Origin: Bacterioplanes sp965233665
GTDB taxonomy: Bacteria; Pseudomonadota; Gammaproteobacteria; Pseudomonadales; Oceanobacteraceae
Assembly: GCA_965233665.1 (NCBI GenBank)
Contig: CBDDTG010000054.1
Coordinates: 15,346-79,345, forward strand
DNA length: 64,000 nt
Reading direction: 5' to 3'
The first letter of the stretch is position 1, and each line of letters opens with the position of its first letter. Both the position numbers and the translations under genes were made by a program. Of this stretch, positions 18,089 through 26,894 are shown piece by piece. The notes under the pieces were generated by a model, which saw only the letters and a program-made list of their open reading frames with translations, was not told the DNA's origin and did not search any database.

Positions 18089-19618
18089 GTGAATAAAGTG
18101 CGAGTGCTGGTTCTAAGTTGCTGTTTGCTGTGGTTGGCGAGTGTGTCGCAGGCAGAGACAGACGCGAGCTTATTTAGCAAAGCCTTTGCGGCGCAGCACC
18201 GGGTGATGTTGCTCATCGACCCGGCTAGCGGCGCCATCGTTAAGGCTAACCCGGCGGCGGCAAAGTTTTACGGTTACCCCGTGGAGCGCTTGCAAGGCAT
18301 GTCGATTCAGCAAATTAACTTGCTCAGTCCAGATCAAGTCGCCGCAGAGCGTCAACGCGCCGCCCTGGAAGACCGTAACTACTTTATCTTTCGACATCGC
18401 CTGGCCAACGGTGGCGAGCGCACGGTGTCTGTTTCTTCTGTGCCCATTCACTACCGCCAGCGTGACTTGCTGTATTCCATCATTACCGACATCACAGATT
18501 TTCGCGACGCACAGGATGCGCTCTGGCACTACCAGAACAATTTAGAGCGGCTGGTCGATGAAAAGCTCAGCGCACTGCAACTTGAGCAACAACGTCGCAA
18601 TACTGCCTATAAGTTGGCGTTGTTGGCCGCGGTCGGTTTGGTGATGGCATTAGTGGTGGCGGTGGTGTACGTACGCCGCCAACAGCTGTTTTTGCAACGT
18701 GAACGTCAACGCCTGGCGGAGGTGATTTGGGGCACTGGAGCCGGCACCTGGGAGTGGCACATTAACGACGATCTGATCAGCGTTAATCGGCGCTGGTGCG
18801 AGCAGTTGGGGTATCAGGTTGAGCGGCTGTCACCGCTGACCACCAAGCGCTGGCAGGCGCTGTGTCATGCTGAGGATTTGCCACGCTTTAAAGAGCGGCT
18901 GCGCCTGCATCTGACCCAGCAAGTCGACCATTTGCAGTGTGAAGTTCGGCTGCGCCATGTCGACGGTTATTGGCTGTGGTTTATGCTGCGCGGCAAAGTC
19001 GTGGAGCGTAATAAGCATCTGCGCGCGCTGCGCATGAGCGGTACCCAGCAAGACATTTCCAAACGCAAAGCCCTGCAGCAAGAGTTAGAGAAACAAGCCA
19101 CCCTAGATCCTTTGACTGGCTTGCCTAACCGCGCTTTGTTTTTTGACCGCTTGCAGCAAGCGACGCTGACGGCGGAGCGCAAGCACTGGCAGTTGGCGGT
19201 GTTGTTTGTCGATTTGGATGGTTTTAAAGCCATCAATGACGACCATGGCCATGATGCGGGTGATGAAGTGTTGCGACAAACAGCGGAGCGCTTGCAGCGT
19301 TCGGTGCGTAGTTCCGATGTGGTGGCCCGTCAAGGCGGTGATGAGTTTGTAATCTTGATGCAAGAAGTTCACAGCCGTGAATCTGTGGCGCTGGTGGCCG
19401 ACATCATTCTCGACCAGCTGCGCCAGCCATTTCATTTAACTCAAGGCGTTGCCCCCTGTTTAGGGGCCAGTATTGGGATTGCCATGCGCCCGCCGGGCGG
19501 CGGCGCTGCCAGCCAGCTGATATCGCTGGCAGACGAAGCCATGTATGCAGCCAAGCGCAATGGCAAAGGCGGCTGTCAGTTTGCTGAGCCAAATGTCGAT
19601 TCTGCGTCGGATTCATAG
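18089..19618 (+). CDS. membrane-bound PAS-PAS-GGDEF diguanylate cyclase
   Basis: This protein of about 509 residues makes cyclic di-GMP from GTP. It has a signal/anchor sequence (VLVLSCCLLWLASVSQA), a PAS domain near residues 25-135, and a coiled coil. A transmembrane helix (LALLAAVGLVMALVVAVVYV, about 175-195) leads to a second PAS domain and a C-terminal GGDEF domain starting at DPLTGLPNR. The catalytic motif is GGDEF. RSSD sits five residues before it, matching the allosteric inhibitory I-site RxxD. There is no EAL domain. Only GTG starts are available (18050, 18089, 18098). The start is therefore uncertain by a few codons; a GGGGG lies before the later two. Confidence 0.9.
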   Translation: MNKVRVLVLSCCLLWLASVSQAETDASLFSKAFAAQHRVMLLIDPASGAIVKANPAAAKFYGYPVERLQGMSIQQINLLSPDQVAAERQRAALEDRNYFIFRHRLANGGERTVSVSSVPIHYRQRDLLYSIITDITDFRDAQDALWHYQNNLERLVDEKLSALQLEQQRRNTAYKLALLAAVGLVMALVVAVVYVRRQQLFLQRERQRLAEVIWGTGAGTWEWHINDDLISVNRRWCEQLGYQVERLSPLTTKRWQALCHAEDLPRFKERLRLHLTQQVDHLQCEVRLRHVDGYWLWFMLRGKVVERNKHLRALRMSGTQQDISKRKALQQELEKQATLDPLTGLPNRALFFDRLQQATLTAERKHWQLAVLFVDLDGFKAINDDHGHDAGDEVLRQTAERLQRSVRSSDVVARQGGDEFVILMQEVHSRESVALVADIILDQLRQPFHLTQGVAPCLGASIGIAMRPPGGGAASQLISLADEAMYAAKRNGKGGCQFAEPNVDSASDS

Positions 19619-19888
19619 TGAGTCGATTAACTGTGTGTAAGGAAACAGCCAGCACGGGGTCAACAATGCCGGCATAATCATACTGGGCGGTGTTTAGGCT
19701 AAGCGGCTTGGCATTGCTGACCATCAGCCATTACCCGAAGGGCTGGAGTCTGTTTTCTGACTAGTGTGACTCGTTGCTGATATAGCGGCTAATACAGCTT
19801 TCCCGATGCTGGTGCCAGTAAACTGAGCTACAGCAGCACAAAGCCAAACTGCCCTAGCTGCGTTAAGCACAGTCGGCTGAGGCAAGTA

Positions 19889-20122
19889 TCAACTGGGTTT
19901 GTATAAGCGCGTTACCTCCCAGTCGTAATCCCCCTCTGGGTTGGCGTCAACGTATATTCTTAATACCGGTTTGTCGGGCACCACTACCAGAATTTTTTTA
20001 AGTGGTTTTCTAGGTTCGCATATTAACCGTAAATTAATGTATGAAACGGCTCTTTCTTTGCAGTGATCGTCTTCAAATACATCAAGGGATTGCGCAATTG
20101 CGTCGTCGGTAAAATAAATCAT
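19889..20122 (-). CDS. hypothetical small protein
   Basis: This is a 77-residue acidic protein with no signal or membrane segment. It contains two Cys (CKERAV near residue 21, LICEPRKP near 34) and a beta-rich second half (KKILVVVPDKPVLRIYVDA). No family was recognised. It lies downstream of, and on the same strand as, the Mor/coiled-coil/NlpC group, separated by about 260 bp with a strong hairpin, so it is probably a separate unit. The ATG is preceded by a weak AAGAGA. The 270 bp between the diguanylate cyclase gene and this gene holds nothing I can name. Confidence 0.5.
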   Translation of the reverse strand: MIYFTDDAIAQSLDVFEDDHCKERAVSYINLRLICEPRKPLKKILVVVPDKPVLRIYVDANPEGDYDWEVTRLYKPS

Positions 20123-20321
20123 ATCGGTCTCTTGCTTAGGTTTTAAAATATAATGAAGTTTTTATATAGTGTTGTTCATAGGGCGATTTTTCACCTGGGA
20201 ACCTCTGAACCCATAGGGCCTGATGGCGCGTGGAGGAGGTGCTTAAATAGGCACTATGACCCCATTGCTAAATGGCCGTTATAAGACGAAAGCAGATAAA
20301 AATGGCTTTTCTATCATGATC

Positions 20322-20352
20322 GCTCTGGGCAGCGTTAATATCTGCCCAGAGC
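20322..20352. other. perfect 11 bp hairpin downstream of the NlpC/P60-like gene
   Basis: GCTCTGGGCAG and CTGCCCAGAGC form a perfect 11 bp stem with a 9-base loop, 32 bases beyond the stop of the minus-strand gene. On neither strand is it followed by a strong T run (TGCTTTAG on plus), so it may be a weak terminator, an RNA-stabilising hairpin or a protein-binding palindrome. The rest of 20123-20384 shows no gene. Confidence 0.5.
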
Positions 20353-20384
20353 TGCTTTAGCTAGTAATGGCATAGAAAGCCTTA

Positions 20385-21050
20385 TTAGTGCTGAATATAG
20401 TCATTGCTATGCCAAGCACCCTCCAGGTTAAAACCCAGTGGAGCGCAAATACGCCATAAATCGGTTGGCGTGACCCTGCCAGGGGCCTGGCAAAACACCG
20501 CTGGGGGCGGTTTATCGTCCATCCATAGGCCTTGCAAGTTAGCAATCTCATAGCAATTGACCACCAAACCGGCAGCAAACGGATGATCGCCATAGTTGGA
20601 ATACTGCTGTAGCCGACGGTGCAATGGACCATCGCCTGTGCCAGCGATCATCGCTGCTATGGCGTTGGGGGCACGGAAACCGCTGTCGATATCGTCATTA
20701 TCGCCTTGCATGTAATAGCTCATCGCTTGGGTACCGGCCAATGCCGCCAGGGTATAGGCCACAGCCGTGCCATTAGGGAAGTAGGGCTGAAAACAGCGTA
20801 ACCTCAGCACCACAGCATCGCGAGGGTTACTTTCTTCAGCAAGGTTACTTAATACAATACCCTTGGCACTGGCTTCCACCGCTTGGGTATCGTTTACCGC
20901 AATGGCGGCATGGGTCAACGGGGTGGAATCAGATCCACCCGCTAAGCATTTATTAAGATTTTGCCCCAGCTGAATCAAACTACGACCTTGTACTTCTTTG
21001 GCTTGGTTGTCTGGGGGGGGATAAGTTAGGATGATATCGCCGGTTTTCAT
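20385..21050 (-). CDS. permuted NlpC/P60-like (YiiX/papain-fold) hydrolase
   Basis: This 221-residue protein shows the signature order of the circularly permuted NlpC/P60 group: GDIIL at residues 4-8, a His in THAAIAV (His47), an acidic residue in VEAS (Glu59), then the Cys in VVNCYEIA (Cys166). These would be the catalytic His and Cys of a papain-like amidase or peptidase acting on peptidoglycan peptides or lipid/amide bonds. No signal peptide is seen, so it acts in the cytoplasm or is exported by a dedicated system. A strong AGAGGAAGAG precedes the ATG. It sits 61 bp behind the coiled-coil gene on the same strand, probably in one operon with it. Its normal base composition contrasts with that AT-rich gene. 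Confidence 0.65.
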   Translation of the reverse strand: MKTGDIILTYPPPDNQAKEVQGRSLIQLGQNLNKCLAGGSDSTPLTHAAIAVNDTQAVEASAKGIVLSNLAEESNPRDAVVLRLRCFQPYFPNGTAVAYTLAALAGTQAMSYYMQGDNDDIDSGFRAPNAIAAMIAGTGDGPLHRRLQQYSNYGDHPFAAGLVVNCYEIANLQGLWMDDKPPPAVFCQAPGRVTPTDLWRICAPLGFNLEGAWHSNDYIQH

Positions 21051-21111
21051 TTTTAACTCTTCCTCTAATTGATTTTATCGTTCAGTGCTTTGAGATGTTT
21101 GTTGTTTTGAT

Positions 21112-23352
21112 TTATTTCCTTTTGTTTATTAGTGCTTCTCGTGCGGCTTCTATTTTTTTTGGTGTTATAGTTCTTCGTAGTTTGACCATATCTTCAGTTT
21201 CTTTTTTTATTTCTCGGAATACATTTTTAATTCTTTCGCTATCCTTTTTGTGATGCGTAAGGGCGCTTAGGAATAGTTCTGAAAATTTTGATTTTTCTAG
21301 ATCTTCATTGGTTTCTTGTGTATCGCTTAATTTTCCGTTTGCTAGTTTTCCTATCATAGCTAATGTTGAATCTCCGAACTCATGGTTGACGAGGTTCTTG
21401 TTTACCGATATGCATTTTGCTCCTTCTTTTATATAGTTATAAATTGAATTTTTCCAACTATCTAATCGATTTTCGTATGTTTCTCTGTTGCAATTCGTTT
21501 CTAATACTTTTTCTAAGTCACTATCACTCTCTAGCCGAACATAGTTTGCATTAGGTGGAACCCAGGATTCGCCACGGCCTAAGTGAATAGAAGATGGTGG
21601 ATAACCATTGGCATACATGTAAGTTGTGCAAGCGAAACAGGATGCCATTTTAGTGGTTTCCGCTCCCGTAGCCATCTCAAGAGGTGTAAGACTACCGTTT
21701 TGGGGGCAGTGTGTGATGGCTGTACACATACCATGCACATAGCCAACTCTTGATTTTCCATGGTCTTTTCCTAATTTTTCAACAGGAATATTACCCATGC
21801 CTTCTGTTTTGTCTTCAGATAAAGTACTTAATCCTCCGATTATCCCAAGGGGTGTGAATTCCTTGCTTGATAGTTGTGTAATTGGCCAGTCTGGATCTAT
21901 GGTTTCTAGGTTATCGTATTTATCTTCGGAGATTTTATTGTATAATTCATATGCAACTCTTTCGGTTGGATAGAGTATGGTATTGTCTCCTTCTTTTTGA
22001 ATCTCGTACTCTCCTTTTTCTAGTTTCGCTATCAAGCCTGTGTAAGCCCCGCGGCCTTGGTATATATGCTTTGAATCCTTTATTGCATCATTAATTCCTG
22101 GTTTTTTAATATTTATGTTTCTGTACTTAAACTCTTGTTTTTCGGATTTGGTTTTTCCGGTTATTAGCTCTCCTTCTTTTCCTTGGGGAGATTGGTTGTC
22201 TAGTATTTTTTCTCCAAACCCTTTGTGAGTTTCGTCGATTGCTTTTGATAGAATGCTTATTACTACCATGTGGTCTATTGTTGATTGGAGGTTGCCTTCT
22301 ATTGAATATTTTTCATTAATTAAGTCTTCTAGCAAGTTATCGTTACTTATTATTTGTGTCATTCTTTCTATGTTTTTTATATCGCTGATTTTCTCTCTTT
22401 CTTTTTCCTTGTAATGGTTTAATTTATCTTCTAGGGTTTTGTTTTCTTCCTTAAGGTATAGTTTTTTACTGAATCTTTCTTTCTGTAGATCGGATAAATT
22501 TTTCGATAGTTTTAGGACTTCTTTCTTTGTTTCTTCTATTTCTGAGTGTTTTTTTTCTATCTCTTCGTTTGGTATTTTATTATTCTTTCCTGTGTTTTCT
22601 GTTTCTGTTAATTCATTTTCTGTTGGTTTGCTTAGTTTTTCTATCTCTTCTTTTTTTGCCTTTATTTTTTCCTCTCCTTTTTCTGTTTCTGCTTTTATTT
22701 TTTCTTCCTCTTCCTTTATTTTTATGGTTAGTTTTTTTACTTCACTTTCAAGTATTCCTGTCTTTCTTTTTATTTTTTCTATATCGGTTAATATTAATCC
22801 TTTTTCTTCGTCTTGGTTTTTAGTCTCTTCTTTTGTGTGGTTTATTGCATCCTCAATTGCTTTGTGCAATTTGTTTTTTGTGCTCCTCATCTCTATTGAT
22901 ATTGTATCGTCGATTTTTTCTATTAGTTCTTTTGTTTCGTGGTGAGCTATCATTTCAAATATTTCTGCTCTGTCTTCTAGCGGGATTTCGTTTTCTTCGT
23001 TGCTTTGTTTGATTATCTTAAGGTATTTAAGTCTTGTCTCGTCACTAATTTTCATTCCAGGTTTTTTCTCTTTCCATATTTCTTCTTCCTTTTTTCTTAT
23101 TTCTTTGAGTGGTCTCGTTTTTTTCTGGTAATCGATTATGGAAGGTTTGAGCGTATCTCTAAGTTTTTTTAATGCTGATGTTTCCAGTATTATTTCTTCC
23201 TCTTCCGTTGGGTGCTCGTGATCGAATTGTATTGGGTGGCCTTTGTTTATGCAGTCAATAGCAAGCCCTATAATGGCGCTGGTGACAATAATGTCCGCCT
23301 CATTTTCTTGCACTAGTTTGCTTATTTCGGATTGTTTGATTAGTAGGCTCAT
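21112..23352 (-). CDS. large Lys/Glu-rich coiled-coil protein with Cys-containing C-terminal region, unknown function
   Basis: This protein of about 746 residues is not recognised. A short N-terminal region (MSLLIKQSEISKLVQENEAD) precedes a very long Lys/Glu-rich coiled coil over roughly residues 70-380. A compact C-terminal half follows, with Cys543, His548, Cys549 and the CxxC pair Cys572/Cys575 (SCFACTTYMYANGYPP) and a GRGESWVPP stretch. There is no signal peptide or membrane helix. The gene is strikingly AT-rich compared with its neighbours and codon use is dominated by AAA and GAA, a sign of transfer. The start at 23352 was chosen over 23412 because GAGGA lies about eight bases upstream of it. 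A toxin or structural role is possible but unproven. Confidence 0.75.
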   Translation of the reverse strand: MSLLIKQSEISKLVQENEADIIVTSAIIGLAIDCINKGHPIQFDHEHPTEEEEIILETSALKKLRDTLKPSIIDYQKKTRPLKEIRKKEEEIWKEKKPGMKISDETRLKYLKIIKQSNEENEIPLEDRAEIFEMIAHHETKELIEKIDDTISIEMRSTKNKLHKAIEDAINHTKEETKNQDEEKGLILTDIEKIKRKTGILESEVKKLTIKIKEEEEKIKAETEKGEEKIKAKKEEIEKLSKPTENELTETENTGKNNKIPNEEIEKKHSEIEETKKEVLKLSKNLSDLQKERFSKKLYLKEENKTLEDKLNHYKEKEREKISDIKNIERMTQIISNDNLLEDLINEKYSIEGNLQSTIDHMVVISILSKAIDETHKGFGEKILDNQSPQGKEGELITGKTKSEKQEFKYRNINIKKPGINDAIKDSKHIYQGRGAYTGLIAKLEKGEYEIQKEGDNTILYPTERVAYELYNKISEDKYDNLETIDPDWPITQLSSKEFTPLGIIGGLSTLSEDKTEGMGNIPVEKLGKDHGKSRVGYVHGMCTAITHCPQNGSLTPLEMATGAETTKMASCFACTTYMYANGYPPSSIHLGRGESWVPPNANYVRLESDSDLEKVLETNCNRETYENRLDSWKNSIYNYIKEGAKCISVNKNLVNHEFGDSTLAMIGKLANGKLSDTQETNEDLEKSKFSELFLSALTHHKKDSERIKNVFREIKKETEDMVKLRRTITPKKIEAAREALINKRK

Positions 23353-23380
23353 AGCATTTTCCTCATTTGTGGGTTCACGA

Positions 23381-23827
23381 TTAATATGATTTTTGGACCG
23401 TCGATATTCCATCGGGAAGTATTTCCGCTTCGTGAGCCATTTCTGTATCGGCGCAGTCGCGGCGAATATTGGCTACCTGCCTTACGCTAATGCCAAAACG
23501 GCGGGCAACGCTGGCACGTGATTCACCATTTTTTAACGCCTTAATGATGGTTTGGTTGCGTTCTTGGTTGTCGATCTGGCGCGAGGTGGGCAGTGCCAGG
23601 TAGGTGCCGCCGTATATCTCGCTGAGAGTAGCAACGCTGTCGCGAGGCAATAGCCCAATAAGCTTGCTGCGGTCCGGGTATTTGGGGATATACACATCCT
23701 GCCCGCCCAGTTTGCATACCAGTGTATAAGTATCAGTTAAGCCGATTAAGTCGATCAGCTCCTGCATTCTTTCTGGTAGCAGTGAGATATCGATGTGATG
23801 GTGATGTTTTTCTGCGGCGTACTGCAT
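23381..23827 (-). CDS. Mor-like transcription activator (phage Mu middle regulator family)
   Basis: This 148-residue DNA-binding protein matches the Mor/C family organisation. A helical N-terminal dimerisation part leads to the beta-strand pair with a Gly turn (CKLGGQDVYIPK). A C-terminal helix-turn-helix follows (GESRASVARRFGISVRQVAN). An unusual run of four His occupies residues 8-11. The start at 23827 (AGGGA about eight bases upstream) is preferred to the upstream ATG. It is the first gene of the minus-strand group and lies 28 bp from the coiled-coil gene, which it presumably controls. No other Mu-like phage genes (transposase, head, tail) are in the window, so it is a stand-alone regulator. 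Confidence 0.7.
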   Translation of the reverse strand: MQYAAEKHHHHIDISLLPERMQELIDLIGLTDTYTLVCKLGGQDVYIPKYPDRSKLIGLLPRDSVATLSEIYGGTYLALPTSRQIDNQERNQTIIKALKNGESRASVARRFGISVRQVANIRRDCADTEMAHEAEILPDGISTVQKSY

Positions 23828-24489
23828 GTTGATTTCCCTGTCAAGTAATGTCTGAATCGAGATTACTGAGGTAGAAATCAAAAGGCATAGAGAACTATTG
23901 CTCGGTAAGCGAGGGTGCTATTGGGCGTTAAAAAATACTGTTATGGCGCCAAGCTAGGGCTTATTTCTGGTTGATATTGGCTATTACTGTGGGTCTTCTG
24001 GATGTTTGACCGGTGCGGTTACAAGCGCCGCAATGTGGTTGGCAAGTGCCATACGGATGGGGTGAACAAACCTTTGTTTATACAGGTTTAAGGGTTATCG
24101 CTGGGTTATCAGGTGCTGCTCTGTGGGTGCAAATCGGTTGAGGCTTATCGAGAGCGGGTGCTCTGCAAAATCGCCTTAATTGTACTCAGTGGTCATAAAG
24201 CGCCGTTCTGACGCGTGGGATGCTCTACCAAGTGTGCATGAGCCAGCAATCATTGGGTGCTGTAAAAATGTTACTCCGTGTTACATCAACCAATCATTAG
24301 CGTGTATGTGATGTATGCTGCTATCTTTTTTTATACCGCCTTGCTGTTGATATGTTTAGGTAGCGTTGGCTAAATGCCAAGGCGGTGGCGCCAACCTGCT
24401 TTATTGCTGAGTGACCTCTAACAACATGCTCGCAGCACTCAAGCCAATGAGAGCCAGCGGCGCTGCTGACTCGCATAGGTGGTGTGTCA
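23828..24489. other. gene-free interval of about 660 bp
   Basis: No convincing coding frame is seen on either strand. It contains the presumed promoter of the Mor-like gene at its left end. On the right is an inverted pair CCGCCTTG / CAAGGCGG (about 24336-24385) with a long loop beside a short T run. It may hold an unrecognised small RNA, but nothing supports a specific call. Confidence 0.4.
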
Positions 24490-26007
24490 TCATTGTGTCT
24501 GGCTAGCGGGCAAAAATGGCATGCTATTACCGGTTTTTTCGGCGTAAAGCTGGCGCTGCTTAAAGATTTTTCGCACGTAATTTTTAGGCTCGCTGCCACG
24601 GCAATAGCCGTATTTGATGTCAGCCCTTTGGTACACGGCCTGGTGTTCCAGCTCGGTGATATAGTCTTCGACACCACGTTGATTGTCGCTGCTAAGCCAC
24701 TGATCTGGGTTGGCGCCATCGCTGCGTGCCAGGGTGCGAGCATCCAATACATGGCCTAAGCCAGCATTATACGAAGCCAATGCAAACGCCATGGCATTGC
24801 GTGGTGATAAACCTTTACTCTTCCAGTGCTGGTACATGCGTAGGTTATACATGGCCGCACCGCGCACGTTTAAGTTCAGGTCAAAGAATTCCGTTTCGGG
24901 TACGCGCAATTCTCTGGCGGTGCCTGGCATCAGTTGCATCAAGCCCATGGCACCGGCGGGTGACACTGCATCGGGGTAAAAGCGTGATTCGACATAGCTT
25001 TGGGCTGCCAACCACTGCCAGTCAAAGGGCGGTGAGGCATGGCGTTGGTATAGGTAGTCCCAGGGCGTGAGCTTTATCTGTGATGCATCGGTTTTTGGTG
25101 AAATGCTGGGTGGGGTAGTGGGTGTTGCTTGCTCGTTATCGGCTATCGCATCGGTAGCTTTTTGGGGTTGGGTAACCTGTTGCAGTATGGCTTGCGCCGG
25201 TTCACTGTTAAGCCAAGCATTCAGCGCTTTTAATAATGAACCATCTCCATTTTTGCGCACCACTAGGCCAATGTTGCGTGGCCGGCCAAAAACTAAGCTG
25301 CTATCGAGGTTGTTGTCGTCGACGTTGGCATTTTCGGCGATGTGTTGATCGGCAATGGTGAAATCGATTTCTTTTTCGGCGACATCGGCAATCAGGGCCA
25401 AGGTGGCACGTTTTTCATCAACAAACTCCACACCTATGGTGGTGGCCGTGGCCTGTGGCCCAATATTCAACCCAACCTGGTTAGCGGCACGCTGTAACTC
25501 CGATACATAAACGCTGTTGCTTCGCAAGGACACGGTTTTTCCCGCCAGCTTAGCAATACTGTCAATGGCTTGGTCGCTGCGCTGAATTAATACTTCACGT
25601 GTTGCAAACAGTGGCATCGAGAAACGAACATGCTGCTCCCGTTGTTCTGTTTGGGTTAAATCAGCTGCGCCAACGTCTGCCTGCTTTTGGTTCAGGCTGT
25701 GGAACATATCAGCGACGGTGGGTTGTTTATTAATGCTAAGCGTGACACCGAGTCGGTCGGCAAAACCGCTCAACAATAAACATTCATGTCCGGCTAAGTC
25801 GTCTTGCAAGTAATAGCAACCGACGCCATCTAGGCCAGTGGTGAGTACCAGCTCACCGCGTTTTTTGATTAATTCCAGATCAGTTAATGGCTCGCTTGCC
25901 TGCTCTGTCGCTCGGTTGCTGGCTGATTTGGTGGTAGTGCACGCGGCCAGCACTAGGCAAGTCGCAATGGCAATGCATAAGGGTGGGATAAGGGCTCGAT
26001 AGTGCAT
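24490..26007 (-). CDS. mltF: MltF-type membrane-bound lytic murein transglycosylase
   Basis: This 505-residue peptidoglycan-cleaving enzyme forms 1,6-anhydro ends. It has a lipoprotein signal (VLAACTTT; Cys23 region) and an N-terminal periplasmic solute-binding-like module (about residues 45-275). A Pro/Thr linker leads to a C-terminal SLT domain with the catalytic Glu in YVESRF. The expected GLMQLMPGTA and ALASYNAGLGHV motifs are present. This two-module layout is that of MltF, where the binding module senses muropeptides and regulates the transglycosylase. The presence of lipobox Cys argues for membrane anchoring. It is monocistronic and divergent from the small-gene cluster, sharing a short upstream region containing a GTGAAA palindrome. 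Confidence 0.88.
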   Translation of the reverse strand: MHYRALIPPLCIAIATCLVLAACTTTKSASNRATEQASEPLTDLELIKKRGELVLTTGLDGVGCYYLQDDLAGHECLLLSGFADRLGVTLSINKQPTVADMFHSLNQKQADVGAADLTQTEQREQHVRFSMPLFATREVLIQRSDQAIDSIAKLAGKTVSLRSNSVYVSELQRAANQVGLNIGPQATATTIGVEFVDEKRATLALIADVAEKEIDFTIADQHIAENANVDDNNLDSSLVFGRPRNIGLVVRKNGDGSLLKALNAWLNSEPAQAILQQVTQPQKATDAIADNEQATPTTPPSISPKTDASQIKLTPWDYLYQRHASPPFDWQWLAAQSYVESRFYPDAVSPAGAMGLMQLMPGTARELRVPETEFFDLNLNVRGAAMYNLRMYQHWKSKGLSPRNAMAFALASYNAGLGHVLDARTLARSDGANPDQWLSSDNQRGVEDYITELEHQAVYQRADIKYGYCRGSEPKNYVRKIFKQRQLYAEKTGNSMPFLPASQTQ

Positions 26008-26067
26008 GTTCGCTCCAGCTTTTTGGGTTGAGCTAATAGCCTATGGGCAGCATCTTTTTTCAGAAGT

Positions 26068-26081
26068 GTGAAAGTTTTCAC
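26068..26081. promoter_or_regulatory. palindrome between mltF and the small-gene cluster
   Basis: GTGAAA-GT-TTTCAC is a perfect inverted repeat with 6-base arms in the 147 bp between the divergent mltF gene and the first small gene. It is a candidate operator for either or both; no cognate regulator is identified. Two further small hairpins follow (ATGCC...GGCAT, TTCCC...GGGAA) before the AAAGGAG ribosome-binding site. Confidence 0.35.
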
Positions 26082-26154
26082 TATTACAGAGAGGATCGAT
26101 GCCTTTTATGGTCGGCATTCCCAATTAGGGAAAACAGAGTAAAGGAGAAATAAA

Positions 26155-26448
26155 ATGACAGATCCTGTTGAAAACAATGCTACTGCGAATGGTTCAGCTA
26201 TCGGTATTGAGCCAGTGCCATATCGCGACCGTGTTGATCCCAAAGTCGGCGACCAGACCACCAGCTCTTCTGCGCAAAGTATGAATCTGGATGGTCTACG
26301 CGATCTTTCATCGCTTTCTAAGTTGCAGGTGCGTGAGTTTACCCACACGGGTGCTACGCAAATGCAGGCCACTGCCAATGCCATGACACAAATGGCGGCA
26401 GCTGGTGCGAAAGCAGTGAACTATGTGATGGCGGGAAAAAGTAAATAG
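26155..26448 (+). CDS. small protein, tandem paralogue A
   Basis: This 97-residue protein of unknown function is preceded by AAAGGAG. The N-terminal 15-20 residues are unique and followed by PYRDRVDPKV, a Ser-rich TTSSSAQS, then a helical region. It ends in an Ala/Met-rich amphipathic helix (QMAAAGAKAVNYVM). About 74 residues match the next gene's product with only six differences. No signal peptide. The Ala-rich C-terminal helix (QATANAMTQM...) is faintly like RebB proteins of R-body loci, which also occur as tandem paralogues. That is a weak resemblance, not an assignment. Confidence 0.7.
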   Translation: MTDPVENNATANGSAIGIEPVPYRDRVDPKVGDQTTSSSAQSMNLDGLRDLSSLSKLQVREFTHTGATQMQATANAMTQMAAAGAKAVNYVMAGKSK

Positions 26449-26549
26449 TAAATAGTAAAAAGGAAACACTACCTGATGCTATTAGGTGTTGCTTTCTCTT
26501 AGATTAAATTCTGCCATTTTGGCAAACACTAACTTCAAAGGTGATTATT

Positions 26550-26807
26550 ATGTCTCAAGATAACTTTATTGAACCAGCTCCATACCGTGATCGTGTTGAT
26601 CCTAAAGTGGCGGATCAAACCACCAGTTCTTCGGCGCAAAGCCTGAATCTGGATGGCTTACGCGATTTATCAGCTTTGTCTAAACTGCAAGTGCGTGAGT
26701 TCACCCACACGGGTGCGACGCAAATGCAGGCGACCTCCAATGCTATGACACAAATGGCGGCGGCGGGTGCTAAAGCTGTTAACTACATCATGGATGGCGG
26801 CAATTAA
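26550..26807 (+). CDS. small protein, tandem paralogue B
   Basis: This 85-residue near-duplicate of the preceding protein differs in the first ten residues and the last three (DGGN in place of AGKSK). The ATG at 26550 is used because AAAGGTG precedes it; an in-frame GTG nine bases upstream is an alternative. The two genes are separated by about 100 bp. Strong protein conservation accompanied by many synonymous third-position differences indicates an old duplication under purifying selection rather than a recent copy. Function unknown; two co-produced variants of one subunit is a reasonable inference. Confidence 0.7.
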   Translation: MSQDNFIEPAPYRDRVDPKVADQTTSSSAQSLNLDGLRDLSALSKLQVREFTHTGATQMQATSNAMTQMAAAGAKAVNYIMDGGN

Positions 26808-26894
26808 GCCTCGCTGATCTGTGGTTGCATCGAGGTAGCTTAAGCGCTATCTCGATGTTTTTTGACTTTGAGGATTAAGAGTAAGGAGACAGTC

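Noticed and set aside
22439..22945. Plus-strand frames opposite the coiled-coil gene, rich in Phe/Ser/Leu
   Set aside because: They are the complement of a Lys/Glu-rich AT-rich gene, which automatically yields Phe/Ser/Leu-rich strings; the minus-strand gene has a good start, ribosome-binding site and operon context.
21112..23352. Assignment of the coiled-coil protein as a deaminase-type toxin
   Set aside because: A CxxC motif is present, but the required His/Cys-x-Glu motif at the usual 25-30 residue distance is missing, so only an unknown Cys-containing domain is claimed.
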